From Bremia lactucae (Eukaryota; Oomycota; Peronosporomycetes; Peronosporales; Peronosporaceae), in NCBI RefSeq assembly GCF_004359215.1, contig NC_090613.1, positions 5,696,700-5,760,699 of the forward strand: DNA of 64,000 bases, written 5' to 3'. Shown here piece after piece: positions 10,650 to 21,452 of this stretch. The notes below the pieces were generated by a model, which made no database searches, was not told the origin of the DNA, and saw nothing but the letters and a program-made list of their open reading frames with translations. Within the stretch, counting starts at the first letter, position 1, and every line of letters begins with the position of its first letter. The translations under genes and the position numbers were made by a program.

Positions 10650-11747
10650 TTACTCGCTCTGTTGATTACAAGCTTCCGCAGTGAATCTCGTAACGTCCAA
10701 GGAGCTTTGAGCAATGACGTTCTCGAGACGCTTTTCAATATCGACGGTATGAAGCAAAATTCGCTGCATTAGAATCGCCGAGTCGCCATCTAATCCAGGA
10801 ATCAGTGCCTGTAGATTCCGTTCGCCTTGCCACAATTGAATAACTCCCGCTTTCAGTGAATACCCTTGAGCATCGAGGTCATCGAGACCTGATCCGTGTT
10901 CAAAATGAGTTTTAATAGCTTGCTGTTGCTTGTCGTCGTCGTCAAGATATGGCACGACAGCAATAAGCTGCAACGTGTCGTCTAACTCATTCAGAACCTT
11001 TTCAATCGAATGATCTTCTGGTGCTTTACGATCCACGGGATTATAAGCCGGAGCTGAAGAATGCCGTTCTTCGCGCTTGGCCTCGTGACGGTCGTTCTCA
11101 TGCGTTTCATCTTCCTTTTCAAAGCCTAAATTTGGATTCTCTACTGCGTGTTTACCTACACTTTTGCCCCAGCTTCCTTTGTCCCATTGAAAGACCTCAG
11201 GGAGCCCACAGTTGCTGAAAAATTGACCCAATGCCTCCTCTACCAACGTATTACATGCACCTCCCGTCGTGCGTAGTTGCAACTCGACTTCTTTAAATTC
11301 ACCCTCGATAGGTGTTTTTAAAAAAAATGGAAGTTTTAAGGTCTTGGCTGGGGGAAATTGATTGTGTTTCTCAATGGCGTCCAGGATGCCCAAGAGCTCT
11401 TTGTACGATTCCTCATTTGCGCGCTGCTGCGTTGGATACTGTCCAAAGAGATCCGGATGCGTACGCAAATAGAGCTTGCGCAACGTTTCTTTAAGAATTG
11501 GCACCTTGACTCCTTTTTGGCTCTTGTTGACGCGTAATTTCTTCCGACGGAGCGTGCGTTCGCTGACTTTTGTTCGTACAAAACTAATGCTGCTGGTTCG
11601 GGTTGATAGGAATGGAGGGTCGATAGAGCAAGGCACGCGGTGCTTATGCATTTGTTGCCAGGGAATTGCTGTGCTTAAGCGTGTAGACGCGTGCATTTGG
11701 AAGCGAGAAACGATAAGCGTCTGACGAGCTAGTGCGACGAAGCCCAT
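10650..11747 (-). CDS. DUF4460 (TCAIM-like) mitochondrial protein
   Basis: A single-exon gene of 365 residues. I take the ATG at 11747, as the frame extends two codons further but only from a GTG. The basic, hydroxyl-rich N-terminus without acidic residues suggests mitochondrial import. Residues about 80-170 match the N-terminal domain of the TCAIM family, with a J-domain-like motif LRKLYLRTHPDLFGQYP. A charged linker (about 205-245) leads to a C-terminal domain (about 250-365) shared with the neighbour at 12110-12730. Function in oomycetes is unknown. The two genes lie head to tail with about 360 bp between them, in which I see only AT-rich spacer. Confidence 0.8.
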   Translation of the reverse strand: MGFVALARQTLIVSRFQMHASTRLSTAIPWQQMHKHRVPCSIDPPFLSTRTSSISFVRTKVSERTLRRKKLRVNKSQKGVKVPILKETLRKLYLRTHPDLFGQYPTQQRANEESYKELLGILDAIEKHNQFPPAKTLKLPFFLKTPIEGEFKEVELQLRTTGGACNTLVEEALGQFFSNCGLPEVFQWDKGSWGKSVGKHAVENPNLGFEKEDETHENDRHEAKREERHSSAPAYNPVDRKAPEDHSIEKVLNELDDTLQLIAVVPYLDDDDKQQQAIKTHFEHGSGLDDLDAQGYSLKAGVIQLWQGERNLQALIPGLDGDSAILMQRILLHTVDIEKRLENVIAQSSLDVTRFTAEACNQQSE

Positions 11748-12109
11748 TACCACCGCTTTTCAGAGCCCTGAAGGCAAGAATGAATAAAATTATTTATCAC
11801 TTTTTTTGAGAGCAAAATATGCGTTTTTCGTAATGAGCACAAATTCGGGTCATGCCTGAAATTACATGTTGCCCATTTTCTTGTGCATTTTACGGCGAGG
11901 TATTCTTACAATCGTTCTTTATTTCTAACATAAGATAAGGAGAATTTATCAATGGTGCAAGTATACGTACATCATTTATACGGGACTTAGACGTCTTGAT
12001 TGCCTGTGTCGAATCAAAAGTTAAGAGCAAAAGCAAAGCACGCGGGCTCGACCAAGATCTCCGCAATACCTTGATGGTGTCGAGATGACTTCTTTTTTAA
12101 CGGACAATC

Positions 12110-12730
12110 TCAAATGACCTGATTGTCTTCTTGCAACTCATCTTTGTCATCGGGATCAACTCCACCATTCGAGAGCATCTCACGCACTTTTCTCTCAATA
12201 TTAAGCGTGTGGAGCAGGATACGCTGCAGAATCTGGGCCGAATCGGTATCCAATCCCTCAACAATCTTTGTAAGGTCGCGCTCACCCTTCCAAATCTTAT
12301 GCGTCCCAGCTTTAATATTATACCCACGTTCATCAATCTCATCAAGACCACTGCCACTCTCAAAGTGTTGGCGCACTTCCCCATACTCCTCTTCATCCAT
12401 CAGTGGCACAGCAGCAATAATTTCAAAAACTTCATTGAGCTCTTTCAGCAAGTTTTCAATCGAAGCATCTTCAATTGTCATTTCACTGTCGTCAAATGCT
12501 AGCGTAGGTTCAATTTCGTTCTCTTCTGGCAGGACCACACGCTCGCTCACCTTTGTTCGCAAAAAGCCTACTCGAGTCGATAGGATCGGAGACTCCATCG
12601 CACAGGGCAAGCGCTGCCACTTCGTTCGCTGCAAGAATTGCTCATTAGCTACAAGAGGACAAACGCGCATACGGGAATAGAGGAATCGAGAAGTGGCGCG
12701 TGCCTGACGAGCTACCGACATGAAGGCCAT
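12110..12730 (-). CDS. Short paralogue of the DUF4460-type gene (lacks the J-like domain)
   Basis: A 206-residue single-exon gene starting at the ATG at 12730. Its N-terminus (MAFMSVARQARATSRF) resembles that of the 10650-11747 product (MGFVALARQTLIVSRF), and both read as mitochondrial presequences. The C-terminal domain is clearly homologous: GSGLDEIDERGYNIKAG here, GSGLDDLDAQGYSLKAG there, and QRILLHT in both. The HPDLFGQYP-containing domain is absent. It is therefore a tandem duplicate that lost that domain, or the ancestor to which the domain was added. Its role is unknown. Confidence 0.75.
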   Translation of the reverse strand: MAFMSVARQARATSRFLYSRMRVCPLVANEQFLQRTKWQRLPCAMESPILSTRVGFLRTKVSERVVLPEENEIEPTLAFDDSEMTIEDASIENLLKELNEVFEIIAAVPLMDEEEYGEVRQHFESGSGLDEIDERGYNIKAGTHKIWKGERDLTKIVEGLDTDSAQILQRILLHTLNIERKVREMLSNGGVDPDDKDELQEDNQVI

Positions 12731-14344
12731 GACGCAAGGCGAAGAGTGTTGTTTTTATTGGTTTTGAGTCATTTCTTGTACAGCGTGATATTAGGTACGT
12801 AGTCCATTATTGCTTCAAAACTTTTTTTATTTTCAAGCTGACAAGCAATAGTAGCCGAAGATGCTTTTTTAGCCGCTTAATACTCCATAATAGCTCAAAT
12901 TTAAAATTTAAAATAGTTTCTTACATCCTTGACAACCTCAAAATGGAAACTGCAAAAAAAAAGTAGCGTAAATAATACTGTACATACAGTACATCGTCTG
13001 ATACAACCGTTTGCTCTTGAGGTCACGGGAGAGCTGTAACATGAGTTATTTAAATAGTGTCGGAAAACCTAAAGTGACCTCAGGCAATTTGCATACAAGG
13101 CCAATGCAAGTCTTTAACGCTACCAGTAGCTAGAAAGCCTGTTGCATGTGACAGAAAAACACGATCTAGAATATTTTCGTGCCTTACATAATAGCACTCC
13201 TCTGAATTATGCAATGCGGAGACCTCCAACACATTCATGAGCGCACATTGCAATGAAGTTCAGTCGCAAATAATAAACTGTTTTTGGGAATATGCGTCCA
13301 ATATTGCGCAAAAGTTTGTTTCGCGAGGAACATGAAAGTTTGCAGCGATTGATCGAAGAGCATTTTTTTATTTGGTGATGAGCAAGCTAAGTGACTCCTA
13401 CACGGCCCCGAAGACTTCGCAAAAAAAATTGCGTCTTAATACGGCAATGTGAAGAATGCGTCTTTTTACATGACAGGACGTCGACGCTGGCATACCTCTA
13501 AATCGTTAAGTTGCTTGCTAATCACTTTTGAGTACCGCGAGTTTTTACGTGTTTGTATAGAAGTCGGATGAAAACCTATTTGCGCTTAAAATATTAGAGG
13601 AAGGCACCTTGAATTCTCTTGGTAGAACCACCTTTTGCCATCACGGCCGGTCGGCTGCTTTTGTTTTGATACGGAAAACAGCCTGCATTTTCGTGGCTTA
13701 TTGCAGTTAGGACGTCGACAGCTTGATTTAAACCTCGCATTAGCTTGAACGATATTGTGCTTTCCCTTGAAATTAATTAGCTATTTCTTACATCGCAGTG
13801 TTCTAGCCATTAATTTTTAGCATCACATTCCAGAATCTTAAGTTGTAATCGCGATAACTTTTTTTCTGTTTGAAAGTAATCGTTAAAAGGTATAACAACT
13901 CCCGCCAAACAAAATAATTGAAAATTGCTGCTGCAGTGCGAGGGAGCACCAGCGCAGACTACTCGTATAATTGTATACTCTAATAATAATCTAAAAGATT
14001 TGCATATCCATTCCAACGAAAGAAGACCTTCACGATTACAGTCTGTCAGAAAAAAATTAAAATCCGCCCGTGTCTAGCATTTTAAATACTGAAAATTCGG
14101 GATCTAATTACGCACCTTGTGATAGTCAAACCCAATAAGAGCTCTGCAGACCTAATTGGCCTGGCGTCGAATGAATAAGAAGTATCTCTGACATTTATTT
14201 TGTCTAGCTTGGTCCCGACGAACAAAAAAAAAAATAGTGCGTTTGATACACGCTGAATGATAGCTTTTAGATTTTTTTAATTATCTGAAACTTACTCAAT
14301 TCAGCAAAAACTTGGACAAGACAAACGTAATTTAAACACTCAAT
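12731..14344. other. Intergenic region of 1.6 kb
   Basis: AT-rich spacer between the DUF4460 paralogues and the TMEM41-like gene. Only short frames occur, such as a 68-residue one on the minus strand at 13810-14016, and none has recognisable similarity. No repeat from the rest of the window is found here. It should contain the promoter of the 12110-12730 gene. Confidence 0.4.
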
Positions 14345-15103
14345 TTAATCATGCTTGGTACCAGTGGTCGTGGCAAAACGCCTCTTTAGTCTTGGGAGCA
14401 CAAGGCCACCTACGATAGCAACCACTATAAGCTGCATCGTCGTGGCGCTATCAATAATGTCTCCACGCGATCGTAGCTCGCGCAGAATAAGCCCAGCTTT
14501 GCAGCTCAGGAAATTGTACGGAACGAGCCCAAATAGCGGGCCTAACGTAAATTGGCCTAGCGGAATGGCCAAGTGGGGCGACGCCATGTTAATAAACCAA
14601 TTGGGGGTGAATGGAAATACGCGCAGGAATATCATATTCAGCGCCATTTCGTCGCGATGTGCGTCCAATATACTTCTTAAGCGATCGAGTTTTTGCGGAA
14701 AAAAGTGCGTGACGACGCGGTAGCCAAAACGCCGCGAAAGGAGAAACATAAAGACCGATCCCAGTGTGTTGTTAGCCAAGCACAGAGGAAATCCCAGCGT
14801 CATCCCAAACAACGCGCCGCCCAATAGATTGAAAAATACGGTGCCCGGAATCGCAAATGTTTGCAGGTATAGATAGCAGCCCATGTGTGCGAGCAAAAGT
14901 GAACCTCGTTGGCGCTCGGAGAAGCTCTGAAGGGTCTTGCCTAGCTCTTGAGCTGCCTCGAGCGTTGTAGGCAGTCGAAGCGCGAGCCACTCGGTGTCTG
15001 TGAGCGTCGAGATTACCAGCGAGTGCAACATCACGCCTAATAGCGCCGTGGTGACTATGAAAACGACGCCCACGAGCTGAAGATCACGGCGCCAGTCCGA
15101 CAT
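14345..15103 (-). CDS. TMEM41-like VTT-domain membrane protein
   Basis: A 252-residue single-exon gene. I start at the ATG at 15103; the longer frame to 15142 begins at TTG. It has an N-terminal membrane segment (about 10-30) and the VTT/SNARE-associated domain: PGTVFFNLLGGALFG, NTLGSVFMFLLSRRFG, then FLRVFPFTPNWFINMASP, which is close to the TMEM41A/B signature, and a last membrane segment near the C-terminus. TMEM41B and VMP1 are ER phospholipid scramblases needed for autophagy and lipid droplets (established for animals). A similar role here is inference. The first codons and the upstream 445 bp are repeated at 21453-21918. Confidence 0.88.
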   Translation of the reverse strand: MSDWRRDLQLVGVVFIVTTALLGVMLHSLVISTLTDTEWLALRLPTTLEAAQELGKTLQSFSERQRGSLLLAHMGCYLYLQTFAIPGTVFFNLLGGALFGMTLGFPLCLANNTLGSVFMFLLSRRFGYRVVTHFFPQKLDRLRSILDAHRDEMALNMIFLRVFPFTPNWFINMASPHLAIPLGQFTLGPLFGLVPYNFLSCKAGLILRELRSRGDIIDSATTMQLIVVAIVGGLVLPRLKRRFATTTGTKHD

Positions 15104-15549
15104 CGTTGCTAAACTTTGTCGACTGCTGCGGATCCTGTTCAAGAAAGTGTTCGGAAGAACGGGGGGTAGGTTATTTTTTGGAAATTTTTATTTTGTTATT
15201 TGAATGGATTTTATTGCCAGATCGTTATTAATTAAAAAAAAGAATGCCAGTTAGCAAACAGTTTAACTAAGTAAAATTTTAGGAAAACATGATCCTTTGG
15301 CTGATGTATATTTGGTAAGGCTGTAGAGATAGAGTGCGGCAACCGATTCTAGTTTACAGATGGACAAAGGTCTAAGTCCTTCATACTAGCCATAGAAGGA
15401 TATGAATATTAAAAATAACGACGACAAGAAACAGTCTCTAATTTGCTCTACACTGTTTAGTAAGTATACTTCGTTACGACGTAGTGCTAGCTAAGTAAAA
15501 TAAACAGGTGTTCCTTGTACCGCACACTATCTCCGTCCCAGCGCGAGAT
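15088..15549. repeat. 461-bp direct repeat X, left copy
   Basis: Runs from the first codons of the TMEM41-like gene (GGCGCCAGTCCGACATCG) through its upstream region to GCGCGAGAT, ending exactly where the family 4 LTR starts. A copy in the same direction and of the same length lies at 21453-21918 beyond the other LTR, differing at roughly one base in ten by eye. It holds the probable promoter of the TMEM41-like gene. Confidence 0.75.
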
Positions 15550-15810
15550 TGTCAGGACCATTCAACTCGCTGAGCCCATGACCACTCATTTCGATTTATC
15601 TTTTATACCATTCCTTTTCTATTGATTCAAATTACATATGCGCCATAATAAAAACAAGTAAAAAGGTTGGCGCAATAAGGAGAGATGATACTTAGTAATA
15701 ATTAGATTTAGGATAGGCGATCCTTAGAGGATGAGCCAAAAGTATCGGCTAGTAAAGCAAAAAAAATAATTCAGTCGTAATTTACCCTCATTCCTCACAA
15801 GTGGTACCAC
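15550..15810 (+). repeat. 5' LTR of family 4
   Basis: Begins TGTCAGGACCA at 15550 and ends about GTGGTACCA. The partner is 21190-21449. Shared blocks include ACATATGCGCCATAAT, GATTTAGGATAGGCGAT and CAGTCGTAATTTACCC. Homology between the two stops at 15800-15810, where the left copy runs into the leader and the right copy into repeat X. Confidence 0.8.
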
Positions 15811-15821
15811 TTGTTGGTCTT

Positions 15822-15954
15822 CCGCTCGCTTCTTCGCCGTCCGCTCGCTTCTTCGCCGTCCGCTCGCTTCTTCGCCGTCCGCTCGCTTCTTCGCCGTCTA
15901 CTCGCTTCTTCGCCGTCTGCTCGCTTCTTCGCCGTCCGCTCGCTTCTTTGCCGT
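15822..15954 (+). repeat. 19-bp minisatellite, seven units
   Basis: Seven head-to-tail units of CCGCTCGCTTCTTCGCCGT starting at 15822, 15841, 15860, 15879, 15898, 15917 and 15936, with one or two changes in the last three, then a broken eighth. It lies in the leader of the family 4 element just behind the 5' LTR. Because 19 is not a multiple of 3, the Arg/Ser-rich minus-strand frame across it (15788-16135) is probably a by-product. Confidence 0.9.
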
Positions 15955-16349
15955 CCGTTCGCGCTTCGCTGGATTGCACTGCGTTGGATTGCCCAGCACT
16001 ACTTGTAGCGTAAGGGATTCCACTCGCAGCCAGTAACGTACTGCTTGTAGCGTGGGAATTTCCGCTCGCAGTCAACTGCTCCATTCCTTTGGAAGCGCTG
16101 CGTAGCAGTTTTGATTGTGTGGCTTCAGTATCCACTGTAACTCTAAGCGTCTGCCTGACAGATATAGTCGCTTAGTCTGTGTGAGGTTGGGACCGGCTTA
16201 ACACGGTGAAACAGTTAATCCATCTGGAATAAGATTGAATCTCTTACCCATTACGCTTAATGGCTAAAGAAAGTCGTTGAGATTTATGAGCAAAAAGCTA
16301 AAAGCTAATAATCAGATTCCATACTACTGTAGTAAGGCTTTCCTCTTTG

Positions 16350-17616
16350 AGTACGGTGAAAAGTCTGCAAAGACTGCGAACGATTTGCCTGCGTCATTAC
16401 AAAAGACCCGACGCATTACAAAAGGCCCGACGCATTGCAAAGATCTTAGCAAAGCAACTCACCAAGGAGAAAGGATGCCTGCCCAAGCAAGAGTCCACCT
16501 TATCAGCTCCGTTACACGAGGTATACGCGCTTTTAGAAGAAGCCGAGCGCACCATTTTTAAGGATCTTCGGTTCAACTTAAGAGCCTAGTCTTTTTATAG
16601 TTCCGAACACATTCTTCTTCCATTATGGGCAACCCTCAAACGCCGAGCTAATGCAGCAAATGATGCACATGCTACAGCAACAACAAGAGTTAATCAAAAC
16701 ATTCGCTAATTCCTAAAAGATAGGTGGGCTTAAGGTGGACGGGCTAAGGATGCCGACGTAAAGCGGAAAAAGCGAAGAGTCGGTTCGCCTTTATTACGCG
16801 CAAGTACAGCAATATTTTATTGCGCACGGTAAGAAGTGGAAAGAGGACGCAAAGGCTCCTCAAGTACTTGCCGTACTAGGAAGCTCATTGCGAGGACCAG
16901 CAGCACAATGGCTCTTGCTGCATCAAAAAAGAAATTCACTCAGCCGATGAGTTTTCTCTAGCAGTGAAAAAAAAACAATTCGTCTTTGCGGATCTGCAAC
17001 AACGTCTTCGAGACGATCTGCATCGGCTGAGACAAGCCAATTGCAAAGGCTTAACGGACTACATTGCGAAATCTCGACACATTATTTCGCAAGTTGAGGA
17101 CATGACTCGAGTTGACATTTCATCTATTTTCAACGAGGGTTTAAAGCAAGAACTCAAGAAGAAGTTCAATATCGACGGGGAAACGCACTGTAGGATGCTA
17201 TTACTGTGGCGCTCGATTTTGAACGCACACATTCGGGTGTTTATCATCACCACAACGCTACAAAACCTCGTCCTGGTCCACAAAATGTGGCCAGAGAATT
17301 AAACAAGAAGCCAGAGCCGATGGAAATCGGCAATGCTCGGCCATTTAATAGGTCTTCTTGCGTCCATAATCGACGTCGAAATAAACGAAAGTGTGCATAC
17401 TGCAAAATACTGGGGCACACGATTCAGCAGTGTTACAAGCGCAGGAACCAGCAAAATAATCGCGGCAACGGATATCGTCGCGATCGTGCGAACGCCAACT
17501 ATTTCGTGAATGAGTCAGTTAAAGAAGAAACCATCGCGACTGCGTCAAACGAAGCTATCACCACACTATGTGAAGCTGACTTTGCTTCCTTCACGGGAAA
17601 AGATTTGATCATCTAA
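16350..17616 (+). pseudogene. gag of family 4
   Basis: Broken plus-strand frames. 16347-16589 is a helical N-terminal piece, 16964-17302 the capsid-like part (LQQRLRDDLHRLRQAN), and 17206-17616 the nucleocapsid with a zinc knuckle CAYCKILGHTIQQC (C-x2-C-x4-H-x4-C) followed by a basic Asn-rich tail. The frames overlap out of phase, so it is inactive. Between 15955 and 16346 is leader sequence with nothing recognised. Confidence 0.8.
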
Positions 17617-18775
17617 AAGGGTCATCTTGACGATCGTGCTGTCAATATGATACTCGATTCTGGCGCCACATGCAATGGGGTGAAGCCGAGTTTGCTGCAA
17701 TGCGTCATGTCCTGAAATGGCTTTCAAGTCACTCGTTTCGAAGGCACTAATAACACCAAAAATAAGTGAAGAAAGGAGTCGCCAATAGCCCATTTGATGA
17801 TAATCGAATTTCTGACGTTCCGGTCATTGAGTGGCCAATGAGCAATTGCCATGATGTAATTCCGGGTAAGCCCTGGTGTGCTGCGCACGAGCCAATCATT
17901 AATTGACGTACTCATCAAGTTTCGTTCAAAAGTGGTGACATACCATATGATGAGGTTGTGAATCGGTCATTATTCCTCTGCTGACTTCTTAAGGAAATTG
18001 AAGACATCACAATTTGAAGAAGTCTATCGTGTCAAAATTTATCAAGAGTCGGAATTTACAAAACCTCGTGAAAACGATTGAAGGCTTTACTCGATTCCTA
18101 TAAAGATGTATTCCCAGAAAAGTTACCGAATTCATTGCCTCCTCATCGGTCGGTGGAGTTTGGTATCAATATACAGCCCGGTGTGCAACCGAGTAATCGT
18201 TCGCCATTTCGACTTTCACAAGCTGAACAAAAGGCTTTACAGAAGTTCGTCGATGAGAACCTTTCATGCGGATAGATCGAGCTTTCAGACTCGCTTTGGG
18301 TATCAAACATCTTCGGCATTCCTTAAAATGACCCAACGATCGGTACGAGGTGTATCTCGTTCGGAATGGATTCGATCCGGAAACGCGAACATTTTGCTCA
18401 GTTGGGTGATTGGCTTTCGTTACGTCAACTCAACGTCAGTCGTCCCTAAAATACCTTTGCCGCGAATCGATAAATTATTCGATAAGATGTATGGTATGAG
18501 CTACTTCACAGTCATTGACTTAGCTCAAGGGTACCATCAGAGGCATATTCATCCGGATAGCAAAACGTACACTGCGTTTCGTAAATCAAATGAGACATAT
18601 CAGTGGTGCGTTGCGCCGATGGGCCTTGCTGGAATGCCTCGCATTTCGTCGCGCTTGATGCGTGTTCTTTTTGAAAAGTTCTCATTCGTTGTTGTATATT
18701 TGGATGGTACATGCATCTTTTCCGTCTCAAAAAAAGGTACTTCTGAAAATTCTAAATTATCTGAACATTCATAAC
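17617..18775 (+). pseudogene. Protease and reverse transcriptase of family 4
   Basis: Near 17640 the frame reads MILDSGATCNG, the aspartic protease active site (D-S-G). RT starts at 18078 (DVFPEKLPNSLPPHRSVEF) and continues in another frame to FTVIDLAQGYHQ and VVYLDGTCIFS. The usual YLDD catalytic pair reads YLDG here (codon 18706-18708), so even without the frame breaks RT would be inactive. Confidence 0.82.
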
Positions 18776-18830
18776 CCTGACACCATTGGCTATTAATTAC
18801 TTTTAATGTAATACTGGGGTCAATTATTTC

Positions 18831-19669
18831 ATGCTATCGTGTTCGACGTCTTACGCAAGTGAATACTCTTCGCTCACATTGGTAAGTGCAAGTTCGCGCG
18901 TCAAGAGGTCAGCTTTTTGGGGCACGCTGTTTCTGGTGACGGATTATTTATCGAAAACAAAGGCGGAAGCAATCGCGAAGTGGCCTTCACTTACCTCTGT
19001 AAAGGAATCGCAAAGTTTTCTTGGTCTTGCTTGTTATTATCGCCGCTTTATTCATCAGTTTGCGCAAATAGTTCTGCCGTTGAGCCATCTCGTTAGGAAA
19101 GATTTTTCATGGGTCTTGAATGCAGAACAAGAGGATTTGCTCGTAAGGCTGAAGTCTGCCTTACAAGCTGCACCTGTGCTGACTTTGCCTAACTCTTCAC
19201 GCCCGTTTGTTCTCACTACGGATGCATCGGGGTCGTGCATTGGTGGCGACTTATCGCAATTTATCAATAGACATGACCATCCAGTAGCGTTTTACTCAAA
19301 GAAACTTGGAATCCGTGAGATTAGTTGGCCTGCTCGTGAGAAGGATCTATTTGCAATAAAAGAGGGGTTAGAAAAATGGGCAATAGCGCCTGCTCTTGGC
19401 TTCTTCATCATCCGTCAGTCTCGCCGAAGTTGGCTCGATACTTGACCACCTTCGCTCAATACGCGTTTACTATACACCACATTAATGGTGCTTTAAACGT
19501 TGTAGCTGATGCGCTTTCGCGCCGGCCTGATGATTCTGTCGTGGACAATATCCGCTTTCATAAGTGCGATTTTCTAGTTGCCAACAACGAGGTACACGTT
19601 TACTTTGTTCGCCCTCGGTGCCAACTCTGCCCCGGGAGGAAGCTGAGACTCTGCAAGTTGCTGCCTTAA
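18831..19669 (+). pseudogene. RNase H region of family 4
   Basis: 18960-19445 carries the RT connection (SFLGLACYYRRFIHQFA) and RNase H (FVLTTDASGSCIGGDLSQ, HPVAFYSKKL). After a frame break 19376-19669 gives FTIHHINGALNVVADALSRRP. This enzyme degrades the RNA strand during reverse transcription. It is nonfunctional. Confidence 0.82.
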
Positions 19670-19749
19670 TGACAGTGTCGTATGGCGAGTTGTCAACAGA
19701 AGTTCGTAAGCTACTTCAATAAGGCTTTGCCAGAATTGCCTAAAGAAGC

Positions 19750-20862
19750 ATGGAAAAGCTCCGAAACAAGTTTATTGATTGTGAAGCAAGAGAAATTGTT
19801 GTTTTTGCGCACATTAAACGTCTTTGCGTGCTCAACAACAACCGCTTGCGAACGAATGTAATATCGAAATATGATAATTCGGCAATAGCTGCTCTGCCGG
19901 GCAATCGCAGAACATTCTTGCGAGTTGCTCAGTGGTATTACCGGAAATCGTTGCAGAGAAACGTCAAGGAATATGTCAAAACTTGGGAAACCTGCGCACG
20001 TCGGAAACATGATAATTAACAAAAAAACAACGTATTACTTATGCCAATTCCAATACCGGATGCTTGCTGGCAAGTGGTATCAATGGACTTTATAAGAGGG
20101 CTTCCTGTTTCCAATGGATTTGCCATCCTAACTGTTGTCGATAAGTTTTCCAAACGCACGAAGTATGCAGCAGTGCACGATAAGGACGATGCATGCACCA
20201 CAGCAAAAGTATTTTTTGATGCTGTCATTCGACACCATGGTATTCCCGCAGTTAATATCAGTGACCGAGATAGCAAGTTCACGTCCATGTTTTCGAAGTC
20301 ATTGATGACGATCATCGGTGTTCGTCTAAGTATTACAACCGCTTATCGGGCTTAAGCCGATGGACAGACCGAGCGCCAGAACCTTGTGGTAGAAGACGCA
20401 CTCAATCGCATAGCATCTTACCATGGCACTGACAGGACCGAACACTTGGGAAGCATAGAGTATGCGTCTATACTGGTTCGTGCATCTACTGGATACTCTT
20501 CCTTTGAAATAGATACGGGAAGAAGGGAACGCTCTGCATGGCAAAAGTCACTGGGCTGGACTAGTCAACCAAAGGATATTGACGTTTACGCAAAAGAGTT
20601 TATCGAAGTACGAGCAAATATCATCGATCAGGCTCGCAGAAATCTGTTGATAGCACAAGCTTCGCAAAAGCAATATTACGATCAAAAGCGCCGAATAAAT
20701 CAGGTCGAATTCAAAGTTGGAGATCTACTTATACTTGATACTCGCAAAATATCGTTTAAACACGCTGCGAAAAATATGGGACACCAAGAGCCAAGATTGC
20801 GGCAAGAAAGGTGGAACCATTCGAAACTATCAAAATGTTTAATTCTAATGTGGCAAGCTTGA
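19750..20862 (+). pseudogene. Integrase of family 4
   Basis: The zinc-binding region is at 19860-20010 (RRTFLRVAQWYYRKSLQRNVKEYV). The catalytic core is at 20041-20460 with MDFIRGLP, SDRDSKFTS and, after an in-frame stop at 20353-20355, ADGQTERQN; these are the D, D and E of the DDE triad. The C-terminal part is at 20560-20860 (QKQYYDQKRRINQVEFKVGDLLILDT). The downstream frame 20977-21213 is a decayed tail, possibly a chromodomain remnant. Confidence 0.85.
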
Positions 20863-21189
20863 GTTACCACAAACTATGAATAGGATTATTCCAACCTTTA
20901 ATGTTGATGTTCTATCAAGTATGAACCGACACCGGAAAGGTTTCGAAGTCGCCCGATACCGAAAGCATCACAATTCGTGGATAATGGCACAGCGGATCAT
21001 TTTCAAGTTATTGAACGTCTGTTGAAGAAAGCCAACTCAATCGCTAACCATACTGGCTCGTACAATGGCATGGCGAAACTAAGGAAGAAGCAAGCTAAGA
21101 AAAAGAGAAAAATATTCGCCATGTCTCCCACTGGAAGGACCTCGTCGCCGACTTCAATCAGCGTCAACGAGAGATCAAATCGGGGAGGA

Positions 21190-21449
21190 TGTCAGGACCA
21201 GTTAACTCGCTAAGCCCTTGGCCACTCATTTCGATTCATCTATTGAACCATTCATTTTCTTTAATTCAAATTTACATATGCGCCATAATTAAAACAAGTA
21301 TAAGGTTTGCGCAATTAGGAGATATGATACTTCGTAAGAATTAGATTTAGGATAGGCGATACCTTAAGGAGTGAACCAAAAGTATCGGTTAGTAAAACTA
21401 AATTAATTCAGTCGTAATTTACCCCCATTCCACACAAGAGGTCCCGGCG
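21190..21449 (+). repeat. 3' LTR of family 4
   Basis: Starts TGTCAGGACCAG right after the purine tract and matches the 5' LTR to about AAGAGGTCC. An alternative reading is that the LTR continues through repeat X' to 21920 (which would end ...GAGATTCA). I prefer the shorter LTR because the 5' copy loses homology at the same point. Confidence 0.65.
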
Positions 21450-21452
21450 CCA

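Larger units (their letters stand above)
15550..21449 (+). mobile_element. Ty3/Gypsy retrotransposon, family 4
   Basis: A complete but decayed plus-strand element of 5.9 kb: 5' LTR 15550-15810, gag 16350-17616, protease about 17630, RT 18078-18770, RNase H 18960-19540, integrase 19750-20860, tail to 21180, a purine-rich tract AAATCGGGGAGGA (21176-21188) and 3' LTR from 21190. It differs from families 1-3 in LTR and proteins. The two LTRs differ at about one base in eight to ten by eye, so the insertion is old. Confidence 0.85.

Noticed and set aside
13810..14016. 68-residue frame in the 1.6-kb spacer
   Set aside because: No motif, no second copy, low complexity; not called as a gene.
15104..15142. 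Longer N-terminus for the TMEM41-like protein
   Set aside because: The extension starts at TTG; the first ATG is at 15103.
15788..16135. Arg/Ser-rich minus-strand frame of 115 residues
   Set aside because: It is produced by the 19-bp minisatellite and the leader of the family 4 element; no independent support.
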